Position numbers and translations under genes: made by a program. 15,575 nt of DNA, from contig CAMOFU010000026.1 in assembly GCA_946613705.1 (NCBI GenBank), forward strand, positions 1 to 15,575, given 5' to 3'. Under the pieces are notes generated by a model. It worked only from the letters and a program-made list of their open reading frames with translations, was not told where the DNA came from and did not search any database. This document shows positions 6,216-13,106 of this stretch, one piece after another. Each line of letters opens with the position of its first letter. Position 1 is the stretch's first letter. This stretch comes from an uncultured Clostridia bacterium (GTDB lineage Bacteria; Bacillota; Clostridia; Oscillospirales; Ruminococcaceae).

Positions 6216-7460
6216 TTGGGTATTATAGACAGTTTTTTGGATACTATGGCCGACCTTGCAGCTGAATCAGGATTTGCAGGCTTTCTTGCTGACGGCGGCT
6301 GGAAAAACATAATAATGATACTTATATCATTTTTGTTTATGTATCTTGCGATAGCCAAGGGCTTTGAACCGCTTCTGCTGCTGCCGATTTCGTTCGGTAT
6401 GCTGCTGACCAATCTGCCTTTCGCAGAAATGTATCATCCCGAATACTGGGAATATCTTGAAAACATTCCCGAGCGCTCGGGTGAGCTTAACAGCCATTAC
6501 ATCGACTATGGGCGAATACTACAGCACGGAGGACTGCTGGATATCCTATATATGGGTGTAAAATTGCAGATCTATCCGCCGCTCATATTCCTCGGCATCG
6601 GTGCGATGACAGATTTCGGACCGCTGATCGCCAACCCCAAGAGCTTCCTGCTCGGTGCTGCGGCTCAGGGCGGTATATTCTTCACATTTATCGGAGCGGC
6701 TCTGCTGAATATGTCGGCTGCCGAGTGCGGCTCGATCGCTATTATCGGAGGTGCAGACGGACCCACCGCTATTTACGTTTCTTCAAAGCTGCTATCAAAG
6801 ACCGATACGATAGGTGTCGGTACCATAGCGCTGGCTGCTTATACTTATATGGCTCTGGTGCCTATAATCCAGCCGCCGATCATGAGGGCGCTGACTACCA
6901 AGAAGGAACGTTCGGTCGTTATGGGTCAGCTTAGGAGTGTTTCCAAGATAGAAAAGCTGATCTTCCCGATACTTGTAACTGTTATTATCTCGCTTATGGT
7001 GCCTTCTGCCGCTCCGCTGGTAGGTATGCTGATGTTCGGCAACCTGCTAAAAGAAAGCGGCTGCTGCGACAGGATCGCAAAGACCGCACAGAACGAGCTG
7101 ATGAATATTATCACTATCTTCCTCGGCGTTTCTGTAGGCGCTACCACTCGTGCGGATAAGATACTCACACTTTCGTTCGGTAAGGTCATCCTGCTCGGTG
7201 TTATAGCATTCTCGATCGGTACTGCCTGCGGTATACTGCTCGGAAAGCTGATGTATGTTGTTTCCAAGGGAAAGATCAATCCGCTTATCGGTTCTGCGGG
7301 TGTTTCTGCTGTTCCTATGGCTGCGAGAGTTTCGCAGAAGGTCGGTCAGGAGGAGGTCCCCACCAACTATCTGCTGATGCACGCAATGGGACCGAATGTT
7401 GCAGGCGTTATCGGTTCGGCTGTTGCGGCAGGTGTGCTGTTGAGTATCGTTCAGGTTTAA
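6216..7460 (+). CDS. oadB: Na+-translocating decarboxylase beta subunit (OadB/MmdB/GcdB family)
   Basis: This 414-residue polytopic membrane protein matches the beta subunit that decarboxylates carboxybiotin and exports Na+. The N-terminal KGFEPLLLLPISFGMLL (48-64), PPLIFLGIGAMTDFGPLIAN (121-140), IIGGADGPTAIY (176-187; the Asp corresponds to the essential Asp203 of Klebsiella OadB), FLGVSVGATTRA (302-313) and GPNVAGVIGSAVAAGVLL (392-409) are all family signatures. The start is a TTG at 6216 with AAGGAAAGGA upstream (6193-6202); spacing is rather long, but no better in-frame start is seen before the conserved Trp-Lys-Asn-Ile-Ile. Between the second and third conserved blocks there is an extra polar stretch (about 72-105) compared with shorter homologues. 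It is co-transcribed with oadG and followed by a strong terminator. The carboxyltransferase genes are about 6 kb downstream. Confidence 0.93.
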   Translation: MGIIDSFLDTMADLAAESGFAGFLADGGWKNIIMILISFLFMYLAIAKGFEPLLLLPISFGMLLTNLPFAEMYHPEYWEYLENIPERSGELNSHYIDYGRILQHGGLLDILYMGVKLQIYPPLIFLGIGAMTDFGPLIANPKSFLLGAAAQGGIFFTFIGAALLNMSAAECGSIAIIGGADGPTAIYVSSKLLSKTDTIGVGTIALAAYTYMALVPIIQPPIMRALTTKKERSVVMGQLRSVSKIEKLIFPILVTVIISLMVPSAAPLVGMLMFGNLLKESGCCDRIAKTAQNELMNIITIFLGVSVGATTRADKILTLSFGKVILLGVIAFSIGTACGILLGKLMYVVSKGKINPLIGSAGVSAVPMAARVSQKVGQEEVPTNYLLMHAMGPNVAGVIGSAVAAGVLLSIVQV

Positions 7461-7493
7461 TACTCATTTTGATCGGTGAATGATAATTGATAT

Positions 7494-7521
7494 TTTATAA
7501 TTTATAATTTATAATTGATAA
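7494..7521. repeat. Four AT-rich heptamer repeats after oadB
   Basis: Three tandem TTTATAA units (7494-7514) are followed by one TTGATAA (7515-7521), directly before the oadB terminator. The role is unknown; the run could melt easily or vary in copy number. Confidence 0.6.
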
Positions 7522-7526
7522 TTGGT

Positions 7527-7560
7527 AAAGAGCTTGTCTTTTGGCAAGCTCTTTGCTTTT
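7527..7560 (+). terminator. Rho-independent terminator of oadG-oadB
   Basis: A perfect 10-bp stem, AAAGAGCTTG (7527-7536) with CAAGCTCTTT (7545-7554), has an 8-nt loop and is followed by GCTTTT. The -35 box of the next promoter overlaps its loop and right arm. Confidence 0.88.
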
Positions 7561-7568
7561 GCTATAAT
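7541..7568 (+). promoter_or_regulatory. Extended -10 promoter of the ECF sigma gene
   Basis: TTGGCA (7541-7546), 16 nt, TATAAT (7563-7568), with TG at 7560-7561 as an extended -10. The start would be near 7575, leaving a leader of about 96 nt. This is a housekeeping-type promoter; I see no convincing ECF-type site. Confidence 0.6.
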
Positions 7569-7599
7569 GCACAACCGAAAGTGTATCTGTTTGTGCATT
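7566..7599. promoter_or_regulatory. 9-bp inverted repeat over the sigma-gene promoter start
   Basis: AATGCACAA (7566-7574) and TTGTGCATT (7591-7599) are perfect inverses with a 16-nt spacer. The left arm overlaps the -10 box and the right arm lies about 20 nt after the predicted start. It could be a repressor operator or, in part, a 5'-UTR hairpin. Confidence 0.45.
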
Positions 7600-7670
7600 T
7601 ATACAATAATCAGTAAAAGCTGTTACTTTTCGGAATAAATGAGTGATATTATTACAGAGGGGTGAGAGAG

Positions 7671-8177
7671 ATGAGTGAGATCGAAAACGGTCAGGCTTCT
7701 GCCGAGTTCGTGAACGTAATGGAAAAATATAAGCAGACAGTTTACGGCCTTGCTGTCTCTCAGCTCAAAAACCGCAGTGATGCGGATGATGTTTTTCAGG
7801 AGGTCTTTCTCACCTACTACCGCAAATCACCCCGATGCGGCAGTGAGCAGGAGCTAAGAGCCTGGCTTATCCGCACCACTCTGAATTGCTGCAAGAGATC
7901 GTTATTCAGCATATGGAATACGCGCGTCGATAAGGTCGAGGGTGCGGGCGAGGATATCGCTGTTGAGTTCTCATCTCAGGCAGAGAACGATATCTGGGAG
8001 GCTGTTCTGAGCCTCAGACCAAAGCTGCGGACACCTGTTTATCTCTTTTATTTTGAGGATATCCCGATCGGCAGGATAGCAGAGATACTCGGTATTGACG
8101 AAGGTGCTGTCAAGATGCGTCTTATGCGTGCAAGGAAGCTTTTGAAAAAGAGATTGGAGGGCGAGTATTTTGAATAA
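7671..8177 (+). CDS. ECF-type RNA polymerase sigma factor
   Basis: The 168-residue protein has the two-domain layout of sigma-70 ECF factors. Region 2 (about 15-82) contains the YKQTVYGLAVSQLKNRSDADDVFQEVF core, including the DADDVFQEVF -10 recognition helix area. Region 4 (about 108-162) contains a helix-turn-helix, IGRIAEILGIDEGAVKMRLMRARK. There is no extra C-terminal domain. ATG 7671 is chosen because AGGGG (7658-7662) is 8 nt upstream; a GTG at 7662 overlaps that site. The stop overlaps the start of the next gene by 8 nt, the usual coupling of an ECF factor with its regulator. The signal and regulon are unknown, and the promoter appears sigma-A-type rather than autoregulated. Confidence 0.92.
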   Translation: MSEIENGQASAEFVNVMEKYKQTVYGLAVSQLKNRSDADDVFQEVFLTYYRKSPRCGSEQELRAWLIRTTLNCCKRSLFSIWNTRVDKVEGAGEDIAVEFSSQAENDIWEAVLSLRPKLRTPVYLFYFEDIPIGRIAEILGIDEGAVKMRLMRARKLLKKRLEGEYFE

Positions 8178-9480
8178 AGAAATATTTAGTTCTATGAGAA
8201 ACCGTCTGGAACCTGATGCGGCCGTTGTAAACAGGGTGCTTGAAGCGGCACTTAACAGCGACGATCTTTCGGATAGCAATACCCGCGATGGTGCCCCGCA
8301 TTCCGTTTCATATGTTAAAAACAGAAGGCTTGAGGTCGTCGCTGCTGCCGTATTTGCGGTGCTTATAGCCTTTGGGGTGATCTACTCGCTGCGGGTGATG
8401 AGACCGCCCGTTTCCGAAGAAGGGTCATTTGCGGCAGAGGAAATATCTTCCCGTACATCTGCTGAGAAGATAGCCGATCCCGAGCCCGAGAATGATATGC
8501 AGCGCGCTCTCGCCGCGGCAGACAAGCTTTATATAGGCATCGGCGGCGCAGAGGCAAAAAAATTGCTTACCGAGCTTTCCGACAGGATCGAGTACACTCT
8601 TGTCTCGGACGGGCAGAGATATTACAGGCATTTTTATATGTTCGGCGATGTAGGTTTGTCAATTGAGTATAACTGTTACTCTGATTTTGATCGTTTAAGC
8701 GTAATTGCGGTCGATCTGTTTCCGCCCGATGAAGCACAGTTTGTAAGGCTGAAGCCCTTTGTATACTATGACTACTCTGACGGGAAAACGATGGAGGCTC
8801 CCGATGCCGATCTGCAGGCGATGATGACGAAGCTTATGTCTTTCAAGAATTTGCTGAGTATGAACGTAAAGATCGATGACAGCGCAATAAGAAAAGTAAT
8901 GGGAGAGCCCGATGAGATACAAAACGGATATGAGATATACAGCTTCGGCAGTCGGAAAGCAAGATTTCATATGATCGACGACAGGCTGGAGGATATCGGC
9001 ATTTTTGATCCAAGGCTCGGGGAATGGCAGAAGCTGAGATACATCGATGTGCTGACTATAGACGGCTTCCTTCAGTATATGACGTTGAATAACAAATATA
9101 ACAGCGGCGGGTCAGACATCTCGGACGACATGGATCCCGATGAGGTCGAGAAGATCACCAATGTGATTCGGGCAAGAAACGCTGCTTTTGCCGCGGAGAT
9201 CGGAATGGATAAGGATAAGGCGGACGAGGTGCTTGAACTGCTCTGCGACAGGAGCTATGTGCCGAAGACTGACCCATCGATGATAGTGGTCCCGACAGAA
9301 TCCGGTGAGATAAAATACTGTGATAAGTTATATTATTTCGGTAAAGTATCTATTGTGTTCAGCTGCAATGGCGGCAAGGTTGACGGAGTGTATCTTAACA
9401 CAGGCGATCCCGATTTTGATGTGATCTGCTTGGACAATGCAGACAAGTCGCTGATAACATCATCAAAGCTGCCGTACTGA
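8170..9480 (+). CDS. Putative membrane-anchored anti-sigma factor with large repeated outer domain
   Basis: Translation probably starts at TTG 8170, 9 nt after GGAGG (8156-8160) and inside the end of the sigma gene. The 436-residue protein has a short cytoplasmic part (1-52), one membrane span (about 54-76) and a large outer part. The position and topology suggest that it holds and releases the upstream ECF factor. The zinc anti-sigma motif (HxxxCxxC) is absent, so the assignment rests on context. The outer part seems to contain three related repeats at about 122-183, 233-279 and 343-411. Each has a helix with a DR or GEPDE turn (ELSDR, MGEPDE, LLCDR), a Tyr-x-Phe-Gly strand (YMFGD, YSFGS, YYFGK) and a hydrophobic strand with a Gly/Asp-x-hydrophobic turn. 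This resembles the BamE/SmpA-OmlA fold, by inference. A strong hairpin follows the stop. Confidence 0.72.
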   Translation: MNKEIFSSMRNRLEPDAAVVNRVLEAALNSDDLSDSNTRDGAPHSVSYVKNRRLEVVAAAVFAVLIAFGVIYSLRVMRPPVSEEGSFAAEEISSRTSAEKIADPEPENDMQRALAAADKLYIGIGGAEAKKLLTELSDRIEYTLVSDGQRYYRHFYMFGDVGLSIEYNCYSDFDRLSVIAVDLFPPDEAQFVRLKPFVYYDYSDGKTMEAPDADLQAMMTKLMSFKNLLSMNVKIDDSAIRKVMGEPDEIQNGYEIYSFGSRKARFHMIDDRLEDIGIFDPRLGEWQKLRYIDVLTIDGFLQYMTLNNKYNSGGSDISDDMDPDEVEKITNVIRARNAAFAAEIGMDKDKADEVLELLCDRSYVPKTDPSMIVVPTESGEIKYCDKLYYFGKVSIVFSCNGGKVDGVYLNTGDPDFDVICLDNADKSLITSSKLPY

Positions 9481-9509
9481 TAAGCTCTCATCTTCTATAC
9501 ATCCTATAA

Positions 9510-9546
9510 AAAGAGGATATTCTCAGTCATTGGGAATATCCTCTTT
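9510..9546. terminator. Strong 13-bp hairpin after the anti-sigma gene
   Basis: AAAGAGGATATTC (9510-9522) pairs perfectly with GAATATCCTCTTT (9534-9546) around an 11-nt loop. On the plus strand little U-tract follows beyond the stem's own TTT, whereas the minus strand would have TTTTT. It is probably a terminator, perhaps bidirectional. Confidence 0.7.
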
Positions 9547-9577
9547 GATCTATACCGTTTGGACATATAATATTAAT

Positions 9578-9606
9578 TTGACACGAAAGCGTTTTAGTGC
9601 TATAAT
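9578..9606 (+). promoter_or_regulatory. Perfect consensus extended -10 promoter of yfbR-rpe
   Basis: TTGACA (9578-9583), 17 nt, TATAAT (9601-9606), with TG at 9598-9599. Only 15 nt separate the -10 from the ATG at 9622, so the transcript would begin almost at the AAGGTGAT ribosome site. Confidence 0.9.
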
Positions 9607-9621
9607 GTACAAGGTGATAGT

Positions 9622-10203
9622 ATGGATTACAAATTCTTCGCAATGATATCAAGAATGAAATATATAGACCGCTGGGCTCTGATGCGGAATACGATCAGCG
9701 AAAACCTGTCGGAGCATTCTCTTGAGGTGGCATTCATAGCTCATGCGCTGGCATTGCTCGGAAACAAGCGGCTTGCCAAGAGCTATAACGCCGAGCGTGC
9801 CGCACTGCTTGCAATGTATCATGATACTACTGAGATCATCACGGGTGATCTGCCTACTCCGATAAAATACTATAATAAGCAGATCAAATCCGTTTACAAC
9901 GAGATCGAGGAAAATGCCGAGAGGCAGATGCTTTCTTATCTTCCCGATGATCTGCGTGAGGAATATGTAAGTATTTTCAGACACACCGATGAGGAACGTG
10001 ATCTCTGGCGGCTGGTCAAGGCTGCTGACAAGCTCTCGGCACTCATCAAATGCATAGAGGAACGCAGAATGGGCAATGAGGATTTCCGCTCTGCCGAGGT
10101 GAGCACGCTTGCAGCTATCCACAAGCTTGACTGCGAGGAGGCAGAGATGTTCCTCGCCGAGTTTATCCCGTCCTATGACCTGACACTTGACGAGCAGGCT
10201 TGA
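9622..10203 (+). CDS. yfbR: HD-domain 5'-deoxynucleotidase (YfbR family)
   Basis: The 193-residue protein aligns along its length with E. coli YfbR, which dephosphorylates deoxyribonucleoside 5'-monophosphates. Shared segments include FFAMISRMK near the N-terminus, RWALMRN (17-23), the SEHSLEVA helix with metal-ligand His32, NAERAALLAMYHD (56-68) with His67-Asp68, TGDLPTPIKYYN (74-85), and VKAADKLSA with the fourth ligand Asp136. The end (FIPSYDLTLDE) also matches. The metal-binding HD set is complete, so activity is likely; the product helps keep dNMP/dNTP pools balanced in the cytosol. The promoter is a perfect consensus and very close to the ATG, with AAGGTGAT as ribosome site. rpe starts 25 nt after the stop, so the two are probably co-transcribed, although the pathways are not obviously linked. 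Confidence 0.93.
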   Translation: MDYKFFAMISRMKYIDRWALMRNTISENLSEHSLEVAFIAHALALLGNKRLAKSYNAERAALLAMYHDTTEIITGDLPTPIKYYNKQIKSVYNEIEENAERQMLSYLPDDLREEYVSIFRHTDEERDLWRLVKAADKLSALIKCIEERRMGNEDFRSAEVSTLAAIHKLDCEEAEMFLAEFIPSYDLTLDEQA

Positions 10204-10228
10204 TTATTAATTAGATAGGGTGAATCAC

Positions 10229-10879
10229 TTGAAGAATAAGATCATTGTTTCGGCATCGCTGCTTTCTGCTGATTTTGCAAATCTCGGCAGAGACTGCGAA
10301 CGCGCTGCCGCAGGCGGCTGTGACTGGCTGCACTTTGATATAATGGACGGGCTGTTTGTCCCGAGTATCAGCTTTGGCGGACCTGTGCTGCAATGCGTCG
10401 GTGAGATAGCAAGTATACCGATAGATGTACATATGATGGTGACCGAGCCTGCACGATATATCGAACGCTACTGTGAGCTCGGTGCTTCGCTCATCACAGT
10501 TCATACAGAGGCTTGCAAGGATACGGCTGCTGCGATAGATATGATACACGGTCTCGGAAAGCGGGCAGGTATCGCTATCAAGCCCGCTACTCCTGTCAGT
10601 GAGATAGTGCCGTATCTCGGCAAGGCAGATATGGTGCTTGTCATGACTGTGGAGCCCGGATTTGGCGGGCAGCCGTTCATGAGCGAGACGCTCGGCAAGA
10701 TCACCGAGGTGAGAAGGCTTGCCGATGAGCGCGGCATCGACCTTGACATACAGGTGGACGGCGGCATCAACGGAGAGACTGCATCACTTGTAAAGCAGGC
10801 AGGCGCTAATGTGCTTGTGTCGGGCTCTTATCTTTTCGGAAGCGCTGATTTTTCTGCTGCTGTTGATTCACTGAGATAG
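10229..10879 (+). CDS. rpe: Ribulose-phosphate 3-epimerase
   Basis: The enzyme interconverts D-ribulose 5-phosphate and D-xylulose 5-phosphate in the pentose phosphate pathway. The 216-residue TIM-barrel protein shows the family motifs in order: the N-terminal ASLLSADFANLG, the metal-site LHFDIMDGLFVP, DVHMMV, TVEPGFGGQPF (phosphate and flap region) and DIQVDGGIN with the catalytic Asp. The TTG at 10229 is preferred as start because AGGGTGA (10217-10223) lies 5 nt upstream; a GTG at 10220 has no ribosome site. Length is normal for the family. It is the second gene after yfbR. Its terminator lies inside the 3' end of the convergent mecA-like gene. Confidence 0.96.
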   Translation: MKNKIIVSASLLSADFANLGRDCERAAAGGCDWLHFDIMDGLFVPSISFGGPVLQCVGEIASIPIDVHMMVTEPARYIERYCELGASLITVHTEACKDTAAAIDMIHGLGKRAGIAIKPATPVSEIVPYLGKADMVLVMTVEPGFGGQPFMSETLGKITEVRRLADERGIDLDIQVDGGINGETASLVKQAGANVLVSGSYLFGSADFSAAVDSLR

Positions 10880-10882
10880 TAT

Positions 10883-11350
10883 TCATATAATTTCAGAAAG
10901 AGAGTCGGTAAGGAAACTGCCGTACTCTCTTATTTTTGCTGCCTGTATTTTTTTCTGCGGCTGCCTGTCGATCCTGGGGCTTTCTGCGATAATGGCATAT
11001 CCTCCGCTGAATTTCCAGAGTTCGGTGTACGGCTTGCCGTATTTGCCGAGGATAGACGCTGCCTGGCTTATGTCGGTCGGGTCGCTGAAGATCATTACCT
11101 CTGTCCCGACTCGGATCGAGCTGCTTATAGATACAGAAAGTCCGTTGTCTGTTTCCGCAACTTCTATATCCAGCTTTCCGCTCTTTCGGTCAAGCAGCTC
11201 CTTGTTACGCAGCAGCTCTATGACTGCCGACAGGAATCTTTCCGTTGGCTTATTCCCTCTCCCAAATGAGCTGTAGTCGAGCCCCGCCTCCTTTGCCTCA
11301 CGCTCGGTAAGCTCAAGATATATCCGTTCACTCCCTTTGTAGATCTGCAT
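10883..11350 (-). CDS. Short MecA-family adaptor-like protein
   Basis: The 155-residue protein shows the layout of MecA, the ClpC adaptor that delivers substrates for degradation. The N-domain (about 5-75) has ELTEREAKEAGLDY and, after FLSAVIELLRNKELL, the LDIEVAETDNGLSVSIS strand pair that corresponds to the QALDKGLEIIVTK region of B. subtilis MecA. The C-domain has MIFSDPTDISQAASIL (compare FGDFEDVISLSKL), ELWKFSGGYAII (compare LYSFENRYYLYV) and REYGSFLTDSLSEII (compare LEEYGKLIIAEHALETI). These matches are from memory, not a search. It is shorter than B. subtilis MecA (about 218 residues), because the linker is missing and the C-domain is reduced. ATG 11350 is used because AGGGGG is 8 nt upstream; the GTG at 11359 overlaps that site. 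Its 3' end overlaps the rpe terminator. Confidence 0.7.
   Translation of the reverse strand: MQIYKGSERIYLELTEREAKEAGLDYSSFGRGNKPTERFLSAVIELLRNKELLDRKSGKLDIEVAETDNGLSVSISSSIRVGTEVMIFSDPTDISQAASILGKYGKPYTELWKFSGGYAIIAESPRIDRQPQKKIQAAKIREYGSFLTDSLSEII
10898..10938 (+). terminator. Terminator of yfbR-rpe inside the convergent gene
   Basis: AAGAGAGT (10898-10905) pairs with ACTCTCTT (10924-10931), extended by CGG/CCG across a one-base bulge. It is followed by ATTTTTG. It begins 18 nt after the rpe stop and lies within the last codons of the mecA-like gene on the other strand. Confidence 0.75.
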
Positions 11351-11365
11351 ATCCGCCACCCCCTG

Positions 11366-11371
11366 ATTATA
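11366..11371 (-). promoter_or_regulatory. Possible -10 box of the mecA-like gene
   Basis: TATAAT (11371-11366 on the minus strand) lies 15 nt before the ATG at 11350. No good -35 box is seen at the right distance. A promoter is expected in this short gap because the leuA terminator (11431-11401) lies directly upstream. Confidence 0.4.
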
Positions 11372-11400
11372 TCCTATTCGGCGGCAGCGATCTTTGACAC

Positions 11401-11431
11401 AAAAAAAGCGGCAGACTGTTCTGCCGCTTTT
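11401..11431 (-). terminator. Rho-independent terminator of leuA
   Basis: On the minus strand AAAAGCGGCAGA (11431-11420) pairs perfectly with TCTGCCGCTTTT (11415-11404) around a 4-nt loop, ending in a run of seven U. It begins 10 nt after the leuA stop. Confidence 0.92.
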
Positions 11432-11441
11432 CTGTAGTGCT

Positions 11442-13106
11442 TTACTTGATTATATGGTTTATTGCCGAAAGCAGTGCATAAATAGATGACACGATAATAT
11501 CCGTATGTCTGCCTGCGCCCCATACTGTCTTGCCGTTGGCAGATATGCCCACATAGGATACCGCTTCGGAATTTGAGTGACGCTCCAGTGCGTGCTCGTC
11601 GTAGCTTTCAAGTGTGAAGTCAACGTTCGTCGCCTGCTTGAGAGCATTGGCTACGGCATTGAGACGACCGTTGCCGCGTGCGGTGTAAAGCTTGGCTTCT
11701 TCGCCGTTTTGGGATATTGTTACCTGAGCCGATATCCTGCCGTCAGCGTCCTGCTTGAAGTGCGATTCAAGCACCTTGACGGGAGTGTCGATGTTGAGAT
11801 AATTCTCCTTGAATATCTTGTAGATCTCATCGGGCATAAGCTCCTTATGCAGATGATCTGAGATATCTTTGACTGCATAGCCGAAGTTCTCGCGCATTTT
11901 CTTGGGCATATTGTAGCCGTATTTCTTCTCCATCAGGAAGCCGATGCCGCCCTTGCCCGACTGCGAGTTGATGCGGATAACATCACCGTCGTATTCTCTG
12001 CCGACATCCTTGGGGTCAAGCGGAAGATAGGGGCAGGTCCAGTGGTCGGGGTCTTTTTCCTCGCGCCACTTCATGCCCTTTGCGATAGCGTCCTGATGTG
12101 AGCCCGAGAATGCCGCAAACACGAGCTGACCTGCATAGGGGCTCCTTTCGTAGACCTTCATTCTCGTTACCCTTTCATATATCTCTACAAGTGATGGCAT
12201 ATCAGAGAAGTCAAGCTTGGGGTCTACTCCGTGGGTGAACATATTGAGCGCGAGAGTAACGATATCAACGTTGCCTGTCCTTTCACCGTTGCCGAAGCAG
12301 GTGCCCTCGATTCGGTCAGCGCCCGCAAGCATACCGAGCTCGGAATCGGCAACACCCGTTCCGCGGTCATTGTGCGGGTGGAGCGATACAACAACATTCT
12401 CTCTGTACTTCATGTTCTCGCACATATACTCTATCTGCGATGCGTAAACGTGAGGCAGGCTCATCTCAACAGTAACGGGAAGATTGATTATTACCTTTCT
12501 GTCGGGGGTCGGCTGCCATACGTCGAGCACAGCGTTGCATACCTCGAGCGCATATTCGGGCTCCGTGCCTGTAAAGCTTTCGGGGGAGTATTCAAAGATG
12601 ATCCTGCCGCGGGCATTTTTACGGTATTCCTCGCAGATCTTAGCACCCGAAACGGCGATCTCCTTGATCTCCTCCTTGTTCTTGCGGAACACCTGCTCGC
12701 GCTGAGCATAAGAGGTCGAATTATAAAGATGCACTATCGCATTCTTAGCGCCGTCTATCGCCTCAAAAGTCTTCTTTATTATGTGCTCTCTCGACTGAGT
12801 CAGTACCTGAATGGTAACATCATCGGGAATAAGATCCTTTTCTATGAGCGTGCGGCAGAACTCATATTCCGTTTCGGAAGCGGCAGGGAAGCCTATCTCG
12901 ATCTCCTTGAAGCCGATATCAACGAGCTTGGCAAAGAATTCAAGCTTCTCCTCCAGGCTCATAGGGATTATCAGCGCCTGATTGCCGTCTCTGAGATCGA
13001 CCGAGCACCAGATCGGCGGCTTGTCGATATACTCCTTCTGCGCCCATTTGAGACAGGGGTAGGGAGGCATGAAATAGCCTCTCTGATACTTGCTTGCGTT
13101 CATCAT
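11442..13106 (-). CDS. leuA: 2-isopropylmalate synthase, long form
   Basis: LeuA condenses acetyl-CoA with 2-oxoisovalerate in the first committed step of leucine synthesis. The 554-residue product is the long form found in actinobacteria and many clostridia. The catalytic barrel carries the WCSVDLRDGNQALIIPM motif near residue 30, SLHPHNDRGTGVADSELGM with the metal-binding His pair, and GTCFGNGERTGNVD. The C-terminal part (about 430-554) is the regulatory domain that usually binds leucine. The start is the ATG at 13106, 8 nt after GGAGG (13119-13115). The frame stays open to 13232, but that upstream stretch is the T-box leader and should not be translated. An immediately following ATG (13103) is an alternative. 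Control is by the T-box upstream; a strong terminator follows. Confidence 0.96.
   Translation of the reverse strand: MMNASKYQRGYFMPPYPCLKWAQKEYIDKPPIWCSVDLRDGNQALIIPMSLEEKLEFFAKLVDIGFKEIEIGFPAASETEYEFCRTLIEKDLIPDDVTIQVLTQSREHIIKKTFEAIDGAKNAIVHLYNSTSYAQREQVFRKNKEEIKEIAVSGAKICEEYRKNARGRIIFEYSPESFTGTEPEYALEVCNAVLDVWQPTPDRKVIINLPVTVEMSLPHVYASQIEYMCENMKYRENVVVSLHPHNDRGTGVADSELGMLAGADRIEGTCFGNGERTGNVDIVTLALNMFTHGVDPKLDFSDMPSLVEIYERVTRMKVYERSPYAGQLVFAAFSGSHQDAIAKGMKWREEKDPDHWTCPYLPLDPKDVGREYDGDVIRINSQSGKGGIGFLMEKKYGYNMPKKMRENFGYAVKDISDHLHKELMPDEIYKIFKENYLNIDTPVKVLESHFKQDADGRISAQVTISQNGEEAKLYTARGNGRLNAVANALKQATNVDFTLESYDEHALERHSNSEAVSYVGISANGKTVWGAGRHTDIIVSSIYALLSAINHIIK

Noticed and set aside
5591..6412. 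273-codon minus-strand frame across oadG and the start of oadB
   Set aside because: The protein is low-quality antisense of two recognisable genes and would also cover their promoter.
8170..8326. Zinc-binding anti-sigma motif in the protein after the ECF factor
   Set aside because: No HxxxCxxC pattern exists in the cytoplasmic part, so the anti-sigma role is inferred only from position and topology.
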